From: Desulfobulbaceae bacterium
Lineage (GTDB): Bacteria; Desulfobacterota; Desulfobulbia; Desulfobulbales; Desulfobulbaceae
Length of the DNA: 21,046 nucleotides
Assembly: GCA_026990725.1 (NCBI GenBank)
Contig: JALXCX010000186.1
Location: 1 to 21,046, forward strand
Reading direction: 5' to 3'
Below, piece after piece: positions 1 through 7,403 of the stretch. Position 1 is the stretch's first letter, and every line of letters starts with the position of its first letter. The notes below the pieces were generated by a model. The model had not been told where the DNA came from, did not search any database, and was given only the letters and a program-made list of their open reading frames with translations. Made by a program: the position numbers and the translations under genes.

Positions 1-721
1 TACCAATAAAAACGTCTTTTCCCGGGGTATATCCGGCCTCGTTTATACCCTCAAGGATAACCTGCATGGCCTCTTCATTTGAGCGTAGATCAGGGGCAAA
101 CCCGCCTTCATCACCTACAGCTGTCTGTAGCCCTTTTTTGCGCAACACTTTTTTTAAGGCATGAAAAGTTTCAGCCCCCATCCGCAAGGCCCCGGCAAAA
201 GATTCTGCCCCGGCAGGTATGATCATAAACTCTTGAATATCCACATTGTTATCTGCATGTGCGCCTCCGTTGAGGATATTCATCATCGGCACGGGAAGAA
301 CTTTGGCATTAATGCCGCCTATATATTGCGATAAAGGCAAACCAAGTTCTAGAGCACTGGCCTTGGCCACTGCCAATGAGACCCCCAGCAGGGCGTTTGC
401 CCCTATCCGTTTCTTGTTTGCGGTATTATCAAGTTTAATGAGCGTCTGATCTAGTACTACCTGCAACGTGGATTCAAGGCCCAGCACATTGGGAGTAATG
501 AACTTGTTGACATTGTTGATTGCTTTAAGAACTCCTTTGCCATTATAACGTTTTTTTGTCGTGTCGCGCAGCTCAAGAGCTTCACGTTTTCCGGTAGAAG
601 CACCAGAGGGTATTGCAGCCCGACCAATGGCCCCGGTTTCAAGGAGCACTTCCACTTCAATAGTAGGGTTGCCCCGGGAATCAAGTATCTCTCTGGCAAG
701 TATATCTGTTATTTGGCTCAT
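1..721 (-). CDS. eno: Enolase, C-terminus beyond the left edge (partial)
   Basis: Enolase interconverts 2-phosphoglycerate and phosphoenolpyruvate in glycolysis and gluconeogenesis. Translation of the minus strand from the ATG at 719-721 stays open for 240 codons to the window edge; the family is about 430 residues, so roughly the last 190 are missing. Visible hallmarks are the N-terminal ILDSRGNPT motif, the SGASTG loop with the metal-binding serine, the GGAHADNNVDIQEFM segment, and VGDEGGFAP, whose glutamate is the general acid/base residue of the family. An AGGTGA ribosome-binding site lies 7 bases before the ATG. The gene starts 27 bp after pilC on the same strand, so the two are probably co-transcribed. 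Nothing in the visible part looks degraded. Confidence 0.97.
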   Translation of the reverse strand, partial: MSQITDILAREILDSRGNPTIEVEVLLETGAIGRAAIPSGASTGKREALELRDTTKKRYNGKGVLKAINNVNKFITPNVLGLESTLQVVLDQTLIKLDNTANKKRIGANALLGVSLAVAKASALELGLPLSQYIGGINAKVLPVPMMNILNGGAHADNNVDIQEFMIIPAGAESFAGALRMGAETFHALKKVLRKKGLQTAVGDEGGFAPDLRSNEEAMQVILEGINEAGYTPGKDVFIG

Positions 722-748
722 AAATTCACCTGAGTGTTGACATTGTAA

Positions 749-1963
749 TTAACCGCCCACGACACTTGCCATTTTGAAGATCGGTAAATACATGGCAACA
801 ACAATACCCCCGATCATGCCGCCAAGGAAAACCATCATGAAAGGTTCGATCATGGCTGTTAAGTTCTCCACAGCCTGGTCAACTTCTTCATCATAGAAAT
901 CAGCTATTTTTTCAAGCATACTATCCAGGGCACCAACAGACTCACCGACATTAATCATTTGAACCACCATGTTGGGAAACACACCTGATTCTTCTAGTGG
1001 TTCAGCAATGGGGCGCCCCTCTGCGATAGAGTCAGAAACATGATACACTGCTCGTTCAATAACTTTATTACCCGACGTTCGGGCCACGACCTGTAAGGCA
1101 TCAAGTATGGGTACACCACTTTGCAACATGGTACTGAGGGTTCTGGTGAATTTAGAAACGGCAACTTTGCGTAAAAGTGGGCCAAAAATAGGAGACTTGA
1201 GCAGAAGAGCATCTATTTTCAGCCTACCTTTTTCCGTTTTATAGATTTTTTTAAATAAGAAAACACAAAAAAGTAGGAAAATGATGAAATAGACCATTTT
1301 TCTACTCGTGAAGAAATGACTCATATTGACGACAATTTGAGTTGGAACAGGGAGGGATGAACCAAAACCTTCAAACATTGTCGTAAAAACAGGTACAACG
1401 AAAATAAGAATTACTGCAAGGATAAGCAAGGAAATCGCCAAACATATAGTTGGGTAAGTCATTGCGCCCTTGATTTTTTTCTGAAGAGCCATTGCCTTTT
1501 CTTTAAAGGCGGCCAGTCTGGTCAGGATGGTATCTAAAATACCACCAAGCTCACCAGCCTCAATCATGTTAGAATACAGGTTGTCAAATACTTTCGGATG
1601 CTTCCGCATGGAGTCTGCCAAGGTCGTACCAGTCTCAACGTCGGCCTGGATGTCTGTTAAAACATCTTTGAACGTAGGATTATCCTGCTGCTTGGCAAGA
1701 ATTTGCAGGCATTGGACAAGAGGTAGTCCGGCATCAATCATTGTGGACATCTGTCTTGTGAAAATGACAATATCCTTACCTGATACTTTGGGGCGAAAAA
1801 TTTTTACATTGGCAAAAATATCTTTTGGCTTTTCCTTAATCTTCGGTTTGTCAACCCGTAATCTTTTAAGTTGGCCAAGGGCTGCAGCCTCGTTAACGGC
1901 CTCGATTTCCCCCTTGCGTTTTTCTCCGAAACTGTTGACTCCCTTCCAAATATAAACGGGCAT
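749..1963 (-). CDS. pilC: Type IV pilus inner-membrane platform protein PilC (GspF/T2SF family)
   Basis: A 404-residue polytopic membrane protein of the GspF/PilC family, which forms the inner-membrane platform contacting the assembly and retraction ATPases of type IV pili or type II secretion. Two T2SF domains are visible at about residues 65-190 and 268-392, each with the family signature (MIEAGELGGILD near 133; MINVGESVGALD near 336). Hydrophobic membrane segments lie near 172-195, 222-240 and 372-395. The short N-terminal domain (YIWKGVNSFGEKRKGEI) is typical of PilC rather than of a truncated protein. No pilB, pilT or prepilin gene is adjacent in the window; the next gene downstream is eno, 27 bp away. 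The choice of PilC over GspF rests on the N-terminal segment and is likely but not certain. Confidence 0.92.
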   Translation of the reverse strand: MPVYIWKGVNSFGEKRKGEIEAVNEAAALGQLKRLRVDKPKIKEKPKDIFANVKIFRPKVSGKDIVIFTRQMSTMIDAGLPLVQCLQILAKQQDNPTFKDVLTDIQADVETGTTLADSMRKHPKVFDNLYSNMIEAGELGGILDTILTRLAAFKEKAMALQKKIKGAMTYPTICLAISLLILAVILIFVVPVFTTMFEGFGSSLPVPTQIVVNMSHFFTSRKMVYFIIFLLFCVFLFKKIYKTEKGRLKIDALLLKSPIFGPLLRKVAVSKFTRTLSTMLQSGVPILDALQVVARTSGNKVIERAVYHVSDSIAEGRPIAEPLEESGVFPNMVVQMINVGESVGALDSMLEKIADFYDEEVDQAVENLTAMIEPFMMVFLGGMIGGIVVAMYLPIFKMASVVGG

Positions 1964-2029
1964 GGTTCTCTAACTCCAAACATATTGTCCTGGAAACAGG
2001 ATAAGTTGTTGACAGCGGCCTTAATACAA

Positions 2030-2059
2030 TTTATAAAATTAAACTTTGCAAAATGTAAA
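2030..2059 (-). promoter_or_regulatory. Candidate sigma70-type promoter for pilC-eno
   Basis: Read on the minus strand, TTTACA (2054-2059) and TATAAA (2030-2035) are 18 bases apart, each one mismatch from the sigma70 consensus. They lie about 65-95 bases before the pilC start, in an AT-rich stretch. The -35 box falls inside the spacer of the candidate promoter facing the other way. This is a motif match only. Confidence 0.4.
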
Positions 2060-2073
2060 TTAACCAGCATAAT
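2046..2073 (+). promoter_or_regulatory. Candidate sigma70-type promoter for the PxxKW-like gene
   Basis: TTGCAA (2046-2051) and CATAAT (2068-2073) are 16 bases apart, about 70 bases before the ATG at 2144. It overlaps the candidate pilC promoter on the other strand, so the two could interfere with each other. The region is AT-rich, which raises the chance of a false match. Confidence 0.33.
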
Positions 2074-2143
2074 TAATTCTATTGTATGGAAGATTTTTTT
2101 CTGATTCAAGGAAAATATTATATTTTTTCAGGAGGTTGCTCAA

Positions 2144-2395
2144 ATGCAGACCAGTGAAGCGGCAAAGTATAGCGCAGGGCCTTTTCAAGCGGTTATTGAT
2201 AAGTGTGAAGGTTGTGAGAGAATAGTTGAGGAAGACAGTGTAAGCTACTGTAAAACATATGTTAATCCGGCGTCAAGATGGCGTTTGGGTATTTGCAATT
2301 TTGCAACACACGCCAAACCGGAAATCAAAGTTGTCAAAGTTCGTATTAATCCGCTGAAAGCGGCTAAACGGGCCTCATCATCCCGAAGAAGTTAG
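2144..2395 (+). CDS. PxxKW-like small cysteine-rich protein
   Basis: An 83-residue basic protein with four cysteines: CxxC at residues 21 and 24, then Cys36 and Cys51. From memory it resembles the PxxKW family of cysteine-rich proteins found in Desulfobacterota: a CEGCxRIV segment, a conserved proline-tryptophan motif, GxCNxATH, and a basic NPLKAxKR tail. Here the name-giving motif reads NPASRW (41-46), with arginine replacing the usual lysine. The four cysteines could bind a metal such as zinc or an iron-sulfur cluster, but this is inference and the family has no function I know of. The start is well supported by AGGAGGT (2130-2136) 7 bases before the ATG. It is a single-gene unit, divergent from pilC and convergent with ugd. 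Confidence 0.82.
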   Translation: MQTSEAAKYSAGPFQAVIDKCEGCERIVEEDSVSYCKTYVNPASRWRLGICNFATHAKPEIKVVKVRINPLKAAKRASSSRRS

Positions 2396-2402
2396 CTTTT
2401 GC

Positions 2403-2436
2403 CACCTCACTCTCAGTTTTCTCTGGGAGTGAGGTG
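2403..2436. terminator. Strong hairpin between convergent genes, probable bidirectional terminator
   Basis: CACCTCACTCTCAG (2403-2416) pairs with CTGGGAGTGAGGTG (2423-2436): 14 pairs including one wobble, with a six-base loop. It starts 8 bases after the PxxKW-like stop and lies 11 bases beyond the ugd stop on the other strand. On the plus strand a T run follows only about 12 bases later, and on the minus strand there is none, so it is not a textbook intrinsic terminator. Position and stem strength still make termination or 3'-end protection the best reading. Confidence 0.6.
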
Positions 2437-2446
2437 TGTATGAGCA

Positions 2447-3757
2447 TTATTTTTTTCCCACCCCAATATAGTGAAATCCTGCTTCTTTCATTGTTTCCAC
2501 ATCATAAACGTTTCGCAGATCAATAAATACTGGTTTTTTCATTATTTTCTTTAAACGCTGTAGATCCAATGCCCTGTACTGGTTCCATTCTGTCATGAGC
2601 ACAACAGCATCTGCACCATCACACGCCTCGTAACTGTTTTGAACATATTCAATACCCTCTGGAAGATAATGTTTTGCCTCTTCCATCCCTTTGGGATCAT
2701 GTGCTTTAATGTGGGCACCTTTTTCAAGTAGTGCAGGTAAGATTGTAGCAGCAGGTGCTTCGCGCATGTCATCGGTTTCAGGTTTAAAGGTTAACCCCAG
2801 AACGGCAACAGTCTTTCCAGATTCTGACCCGCCCAGCATGTCCCTGATTTTTTTTACCATGCGTGCTTTCTGCGCCGCATTGACTTCCACTGCCGCCTCA
2901 ACGATTCGCACGCTCTCTCCGTATTCCTGTACAATACGCATTAAAGCCAGCGTATCTTTAGGAAAACAGGATCCTCCATAACCGGGACCGGGATGAAGAA
3001 ATTTATTGCCAATCCTTCCGTCCATGCCAATGCCTTTGGCAAGGGCAGACACATCTGCGTCCACTGCTTCGCAGACAGCTGCAATTTCATTGATGAAACT
3101 GATTTTTACAGCGAGAAAGGCATTGGCCGCGTATTTAGTAAGTTCTGCCGTCTCAATAGTCGTGCTGACAATTGGTGTATCTCGTAAAAAAAGAGGCTTG
3201 TAAACTTCACGAAGAACAATTTCTGATTTTTCAGTTTCAACACCAATAACAACCCGATCCGGGCGCATAAAATCAGAGATGGCAGCACCTTCTCTAAGAA
3301 ATTCCGGGTTGGAGGCTACATCAAAGTCTGCCTCAGGGTTTTCTCCTTCAATTATTCTTGCCACCTGTCGGGCTGTGCCCACCGGGACTGTACTTTTATC
3401 AATTATAACTGTGTATCCGTTGAGAAAAGGAGCTATTTCTTTAGCCGCAGCATATATATAGGTAAGATCAGCATAGCCATCTCCGCGACGTGATGTTGGA
3501 GTACCGACAGCGATAAAAATAGCCTCAGCCTCCGGGATAGCCTGATCCAGGCTTGTTGTAAAGGTAAGCCGACCTTCCTGGACATTTTTTGCAACCAGCA
3601 GGTCAAGTCCCGGCTCATAAATAGGAATTTTTCCAGCCTTAAGCTGGGTTATTTTTTCTTCAATTTTGTCTACACAGGTAACATGATGGCCAAATTCAGC
3701 AAAGCATGTGCCCGTTACCAGGCCTACATACCCGGTGCCAATCATTGTGATGTTCAT
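2447..3757 (-). CDS. ugd: UDP-glucose 6-dehydrogenase
   Basis: Oxidises UDP-glucose to UDP-glucuronate with two NAD+, supplying precursors for capsule, exopolysaccharide or lipopolysaccharide. The 436-residue length is normal for the family. The N-terminal Rossmann motif is GTGYVG (residues 7-12), followed by the PEFLREG segment at about 151. The catalytic cysteine is Cys264 in GGSCFPKD, with Asp268 next to it and the conserved Lys208 in ELTKYAAN. The C-terminal UDP-binding domain contains GLTFKPETDDMREAP. The start is supported by GGAG about 6 bases upstream, in the 11-base gap after yggS. It is the last gene of the tatD-yggS-ugd operon and ends just before the 2403-2436 hairpin. No glycosyltransferase cluster accompanies it here, so its end product is not evident. 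Confidence 0.96.
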   Translation of the reverse strand: MNITMIGTGYVGLVTGTCFAEFGHHVTCVDKIEEKITQLKAGKIPIYEPGLDLLVAKNVQEGRLTFTTSLDQAIPEAEAIFIAVGTPTSRRGDGYADLTYIYAAAKEIAPFLNGYTVIIDKSTVPVGTARQVARIIEGENPEADFDVASNPEFLREGAAISDFMRPDRVVIGVETEKSEIVLREVYKPLFLRDTPIVSTTIETAELTKYAANAFLAVKISFINEIAAVCEAVDADVSALAKGIGMDGRIGNKFLHPGPGYGGSCFPKDTLALMRIVQEYGESVRIVEAAVEVNAAQKARMVKKIRDMLGGSESGKTVAVLGLTFKPETDDMREAPAATILPALLEKGAHIKAHDPKGMEEAKHYLPEGIEYVQNSYEACDGADAVVLMTEWNQYRALDLQRLKKIMKKPVFIDLRNVYDVETMKEAGFHYIGVGKK

Positions 3758-3768
3758 TTATTCTCCGT

Positions 3769-4458
3769 TCAGTTCGGCCGTGGGCCGAATATGGCTGTAC
3801 CTACCCGTATGAGGGTAGCTCCTTCTTCTATGGCAACCGTAAAGTCACCAGACATTCCCATGGATAATTCTACAGATTCATTTTTATGGAATAACTCTTC
3901 TTGGGCAAGGTCGACTGAGAGTTGTTTTACCTTCCGAAACCAGTGCCGGTTTTTTTCCGGGGTACTGGAAAAAGGCGGGATCATCATAAGGCCCCGAACT
4001 TGCAAATTGATCAGATCGGAAGTGTTTGTGAGCAGTTCCCTTATTTTTTCCGGGGAAATTCCAGCCTTTTGTTGCTCTCCGGCAATATTCACCTGAATCA
4101 GGACTTCCAATTTTTTCCCCAGCTCCCCTGCGTATTTATCAAGAAGCCTGGCAATCTTTAACCGGTCCACAGTTTCGATGACCTGGAATAACTCTGCCGC
4201 GTGTCGAGCCTTGTTGCTTTGCAAATGGCCAATGAAATGCCATTTAAGCTTCTTGTCAAGCTGATTGATTTTTCCTTTTGCTTCCTGAAGATAATTTTCC
4301 CCAAAAAGAGTTTGACCACAATCGCAGGCCTGCTGAATCAGATCGACCTCCATTTTTTTGGACACCGCAACCAGACGAACGTCGTCTGGATCACGATTAC
4401 ATCCATGCGCAGCAACGATTATCTTTTCTTTAATTGTTGTCAGATTTGTACAAATCAC
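3769..4458 (-). CDS. yggS: YggS/PLPBP-family pyridoxal-phosphate homeostasis protein
   Basis: A 229-residue single-domain alanine-racemase-fold protein that binds pyridoxal 5'-phosphate and buffers its level; no catalytic activity is established for the family. The Schiff-base lysine is Lys34 in RLVAVSKK. Other family marks are LFGENYLQEA, WHFIGHLQSNKAR and the C-terminal LSMGMSGDF and GTAIFGPR phosphate-binding loops. The start is GTG (4456-4458), overlapping the tatD TGA stop by three bases, so translation is probably coupled. The next gene, ugd, begins 11 bp later. In many bacteria yggS sits near proC or pilT; here it sits between tatD and ugd, which adds no functional clue. Confidence 0.95.
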   Translation of the reverse strand: MICTNLTTIKEKIIVAAHGCNRDPDDVRLVAVSKKMEVDLIQQACDCGQTLFGENYLQEAKGKINQLDKKLKWHFIGHLQSNKARHAAELFQVIETVDRLKIARLLDKYAGELGKKLEVLIQVNIAGEQQKAGISPEKIRELLTNTSDLINLQVRGLMMIPPFSSTPEKNRHWFRKVKQLSVDLAQEELFHKNESVELSMGMSGDFTVAIEEGATLIRVGTAIFGPRPN

Positions 4459-5285
4459 AGTGTAGTCCTTTCTGTACTAGGCAGGTTAAAAAACTTTACT
4501 GCATTGAGCGTGGTTTGCCGGGCAACCTCGTCAACGGTAATATTTCTTAATTCTGCTGTTTTTCCTGCAGTATAAAGCAAGTAATCAGGTCTGTTTGTTT
4601 TTCCTCTCCAGGGATCTGGTGTCAGAAAGGGTCCATCAGTTTCCAGCAAGATTCGATCCATCGGCACCGCTTGAGCGACTTCCTGAATATCATTGGCATT
4701 TTTAAAGGTAACAATACCTGGAATGGAAATATAAAATCCCAAGTCAAGGATTTCTTTGGCAAAAAATAAATCTCCGGAAAAACAGTGCAGAACGCCTCCT
4801 GCCGGGTATGGCATATTTTCAGTAATTATTTTCAGCGTGTCTTCGTGTGCTTCTCGGTCATGTATGATAACAGGTAACTGTAATTTTTTTGCGAGTTTTA
4901 GTTGTCTGGCAAATTGTTTTTGTTGTACGTCCACCGGTGCGTATTGTTTCGCATAATCAAGTCCGATTTCTCCATAGCCGACAACTTTTGGATTAGCTGC
5001 CAGTGCTGAGAGTTCTGTGTAGCCTTCTTCATTGGCTTCTTCTGCTGAGTGAGGGTGTATCCCTACTGTTGCAAAAACACCAGGGTACTTGTCTGCAATT
5101 TCAACAGCTTTTCTGGAGCTGGCCAAATCAATGCCAATGGTGATCACCCTGTTGACGCCAGCCGCTGCAGCAGATTGTAAAATGCCGTCCAGTTGACCTT
5201 TGTAGGCATCCATGTCCAGGTGGCAATGTGAATCAATAAGCTTGATACCGGGGCTCAGGCTGGGGGGCAAGGGCCTTTTTTTCAT
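4455..5285 (-). CDS. tatD: TatD-family metal-dependent hydrolase
   Basis: A 276-residue TIM-barrel hydrolase of the TatD family; characterised members are Mg-dependent 3'-5' exonucleases acting on DNA or RNA, and the old link to Tat export is not supported. All expected metal ligands are present: His20 and His22 (SHCHLD), Glu106 (GEIGLD), His142 (VIIHDREAH), His167 (LHCFSG) and Asp217 (LETDGP). The first 14 residues (MKKRPLPPSLSPGI) precede the usual start of homology, but AAAGGAG (5294-5300) sits 8 bases before this ATG and supports it. It is the first gene of the tatD-yggS-ugd operon. Confidence 0.95.
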   Translation of the reverse strand: MKKRPLPPSLSPGIKLIDSHCHLDMDAYKGQLDGILQSAAAAGVNRVITIGIDLASSRKAVEIADKYPGVFATVGIHPHSAEEANEEGYTELSALAANPKVVGYGEIGLDYAKQYAPVDVQQKQFARQLKLAKKLQLPVIIHDREAHEDTLKIITENMPYPAGGVLHCFSGDLFFAKEILDLGFYISIPGIVTFKNANDIQEVAQAVPMDRILLETDGPFLTPDPWRGKTNRPDYLLYTAGKTAELRNITVDEVARQTTLNAVKFFNLPSTERTTL

Positions 5286-5312
5286 GTAATATGCTCCTTT
5301 CTCGTATCATAA

Positions 5313-5341
5313 AAGATAGTGGATAACAGGGGAAGAATCAA
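5313..5341 (-). promoter_or_regulatory. Weak candidate promoter for tatD-yggS-ugd
   Basis: On the minus strand TTGATT (5336-5341) and TATCTT (5313-5318) are 17 bases apart, each matching four of six consensus positions. The site lies about 30-55 bases before the tatD ATG. A TATGAT sequence just downstream lacks a matching -35 box. Confidence 0.3.
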
Positions 5342-5371
5342 AGCATTTATGGCGCCCTGATGCAATGTTTG

Positions 5372-5400
5372 TTGACAATAAAAGAGTATTTTTTTACAAC
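5372..5400 (+). promoter_or_regulatory. Candidate sigma70 promoter for lipoprotein-coaBC
   Basis: A perfect TTGACA (5372-5377) and TACAAC (5395-5400, four of six) are separated by the ideal 17 bases. If used, transcription would start near 5407 and give a leader of about 200 bases carrying the 5533-5570 hairpin. Confidence 0.45.
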
Positions 5401-5532
5401 AGTTATCATCTGAGATATGTTTTTGGTCGGTGGAGTGCTGGCTTGTTTTGTAAAGATGTTTTATTTCACTCGAAAAAATGGTCGCATCTCAGAGAACTCT
5501 TAAGGTACCATGTTGCTAATATCCACAATACT

Positions 5533-5570
5533 GAAATCTCTTAGTTCAGCGAAAATCGCAGAACGATTTC
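5533..5570 (+). promoter_or_regulatory. Nested hairpin in the lipoprotein-coaBC leader
   Basis: Three inverted segments nest in one hairpin: GAAATC (5533-5538) with GATTTC (5565-5570), GTTC (5544-5547) with GAAC (5561-5564), and GCGA (5549-5552) with TCGC (5556-5559), closing on an AAA loop. An A-A mismatch separates the inner stems and a 5-base bulge lies on the left arm. A pyrimidine-rich tract, then GGAGGAA, follow, so the fold sits about 20 bases before the ribosome-binding site. It could be an attenuator, an mRNA-stability element or a protein-binding palindrome; the sequence does not decide. Confidence 0.5.
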
Positions 5571-5605
5571 ATTCTTATTCTTGACGAATCCGGAGGAAAC
5601 ACCCC

Positions 5606-6103
5606 ATGAAAAAAGGTACGTTCATTATTAATTCATTCATGTTTTGCCTTATAGCCTTTTCCCTGCTTTTGTCTGGCTGTGCTGATAATTCTTTTTTTCC
5701 AAAAAGTTCTGTGCCCTCAGCTGATGGTGCTCTTCCTCCTGTTTCCGGCTTTGCAGATGATATTCAGGATATTATTATTCCCGCAGATATGGAGTGGGAT
5801 CGAGATCAATCCATGACAATTAAAACAGAATCATTTCGCGGGGGCCTCTGGAAGTATTCAGGTCGTCTGGAGATTATTTCTGTTAAAGATTTTATGATCA
5901 GTTCCATGCAGGACAACAAATGGAAACTAGTCGGCGAGGCCGCTTCAAAAGAAATAATGCTGGCCTTTGTAAAACCAAATAAAACCTGTATGATGGTCAT
6001 CTCTGACACCCTGTTGGGGAAGTGCGAATTGACCCTGTATGTAACTATTGATAAGACGGCTTCTGCAAGTCTTAATCCCTTTGGTGAGGCTGTTCCTCAG
6101 TAG
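5606..6103 (+). CDS. Lipoprotein of unknown function, upstream of coaBC
   Basis: A 165-residue predicted lipoprotein. The N-terminus has a lysine pair, a hydrophobic stretch and the lipobox LLSGC, with the lipidated cysteine at residue 25, so it should be anchored in the inner or outer membrane. The mature part begins with a low-complexity Ser/Pro/Ala linker, then a compact domain from about residue 50 with IIIPADMEWDRD, a FRGGLWKYSGRLEI segment and a KDFMISSMQDNKWKLVGE segment. This pattern suggests a small alpha-beta periplasmic domain. Two further cysteines are near positions 132 and 144. GGAGGAA precedes the ATG by about 8 bases. It ends 6 bases before the coaBC start, so co-transcription is likely. 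I cannot assign a role. Confidence 0.85.
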   Translation: MKKGTFIINSFMFCLIAFSLLLSGCADNSFFPKSSVPSADGALPPVSGFADDIQDIIIPADMEWDRDQSMTIKTESFRGGLWKYSGRLEIISVKDFMISSMQDNKWKLVGEAASKEIMLAFVKPNKTCMMVISDTLLGKCELTLYVTIDKTASASLNPFGEAVPQ

Positions 6104-6109
6104 GTATCT

Positions 6110-7327
6110 GTGACTGCAGACATGAAAAATGGTTACACTCTGAAGAATCGACGGATTCTTCTGGGGGTAACCGGATCGATTGCCGCCTTTAAGGTCGCTG
6201 CCTGGGTCAGTACCATGGTGCAGGAAGGTGGTCTGGTGTCTGTGATGATGACCAACTCAGCTACCCGCTTTGTCTCTTCTCTTACCTTTGCTGCTCTTAC
6301 ATCAGATACGGTTTATTCAGATATGTTTGGGGAGGGGCAGGGCGAGGCCATGGCACATATTCATCTGCCAAGAGCAGCCGATGTTCTCCTGATAGCTCCT
6401 GCCACAGCGCACACTCTGGCCCGGCTGGCACACGGAATGGCCGATGATCTCCTTTCGACAGCAGTCCTTGCCTCATCAGTTCCTGTAATTATTTGTCCGG
6501 CAATGAACTCTCAAATGCTGGAAAACCCCGCGACTCAGCGAAATATGACAATGCTGAAAGAGCTGGGGCATCACGTCGTAGAACCTGGTTCCGGAATGTT
6601 GGCCTGCGGTGAAAAAGGCAGCGGTCGTTTGCCTGAGTGGGATGAGGTTCGTGAAGAGTTGCTGGCCGTGTTTTCAGAAAAAGATTTGACTGGCCAGAAA
6701 GTCCTGATTTCTGCCGGACCAACCAGGGAACCAATTGATCCGGCAAGGTATTTAAGCAACCGTTCCAGCGGGAAAATGGGCTATGCACTGGCTCGGGTAG
6801 CCAGACGCCGGGGTGCTCAGGTCACTCTTGTTTCCGGTCCGGTTCGTCTTGCTCCGCCTCCCGGCGTGCGATTGATCAATGTATTAACAGCAAGGGAGAT
6901 GCAGGAGGCTGTATCGGCGCATGCGGCTTCTTCCAGCATTATTATAAAGGCAGCCGCAGTTGCAGACTTTCGGCCAAAAAATTCAAGCAGTGAAAAGATA
7001 AAAAAATCCGAGTCCGGGCTTTCCCTTGAGCTGACTGTTAATCCGGATATTCTTGCCGGTCTTGGCAGAGACAGAAAGAAACACCAGATATTGGTGGGCT
7101 TTGCCGCAGAGAGTAATAATCACAAGGCAGAAGGTTTGCGAAAATTAAAAGACAAGAATGTCGACCTTATGGTGGTAAACGATATCCTGGGCGAAAAAAC
7201 AGGTTTTGATGTGGAGACGAATCAGGTCACCTTGATCAGCCGGGAACATATTGAACAGCTGCCATTGATGTCAAAAGAGGAAACAGCGGGCGGCATCCTG
7301 GACAAGGTTGCATCGTTGTTACAGTAG
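6110..7327 (+). CDS. coaBC: Bifunctional phosphopantothenoylcysteine decarboxylase / phosphopantothenate-cysteine ligase
   Basis: Performs two steps of coenzyme A synthesis: ligation of cysteine to 4'-phosphopantothenate (CoaB) and FMN-dependent decarboxylation to 4'-phosphopantetheine (CoaC). The CoaC half (about 1-190) shows VTGSIAAFK, the active-site His83 in AHIHLPRAAD, the PAMN motif at 130-133 and the catalytic Cys166 in LACGEKGSGRLPE. The CoaB half (about 195-405) shows SAGPTREPIDPARYLSNRSS, KAAAVADFRPK with Lys280 and Lys290, and GFAAES. Length 405 is normal. The start is uncertain: a GTG at 6110 follows the lipoprotein stop closely with a weak TAGG upstream, while an ATG at 6122 lacks a clear ribosome-binding site; either gives a complete enzyme. 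Both domains look intact. Confidence 0.96.
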   Translation: MTADMKNGYTLKNRRILLGVTGSIAAFKVAAWVSTMVQEGGLVSVMMTNSATRFVSSLTFAALTSDTVYSDMFGEGQGEAMAHIHLPRAADVLLIAPATAHTLARLAHGMADDLLSTAVLASSVPVIICPAMNSQMLENPATQRNMTMLKELGHHVVEPGSGMLACGEKGSGRLPEWDEVREELLAVFSEKDLTGQKVLISAGPTREPIDPARYLSNRSSGKMGYALARVARRRGAQVTLVSGPVRLAPPPGVRLINVLTAREMQEAVSAHAASSSIIIKAAAVADFRPKNSSSEKIKKSESGLSLELTVNPDILAGLGRDRKKHQILVGFAAESNNHKAEGLRKLKDKNVDLMVVNDILGEKTGFDVETNQVTLISREHIEQLPLMSKEETAGGILDKVASLLQ

Positions 7328-7403
7328 CAAGTAAAGCAGGCAAAAGAGATTTCACAATTCTACCTGCTTCTTGGGCTGAATAACGAGTTGTTGATGTTTA
7401 TCC

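Larger units (their letters stand above)
5286..5605. other. Divergent intergenic region between tatD and the lipoprotein gene
   Basis: A 320-bp AT-rich stretch with no convincing coding region. It holds the tatD ribosome-binding site, a weak candidate promoter facing each way, and a nested hairpin just before the lipoprotein ribosome-binding site (separate entries). The candidate plus-strand promoter implies a leader of about 200 bases, unusually long for a small lipoprotein gene. I recognise no riboswitch. Confidence 0.6.

Noticed and set aside
1527..1955. A 142-codon open frame on the plus strand inside pilC
   Set aside because: It is antisense to a clear GspF-family gene, has no ribosome-binding site and its translation is low in recognisable protein features.
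7334..7369. AAGCAGG / CCTGCTT inverted repeat between coaBC and the alcohol dehydrogenase gene as a bidirectional terminator
   Set aside because: Only 7 pairs around a 22-base loop, with no T run on either side; too weak to call although its position between convergent genes is suggestive.
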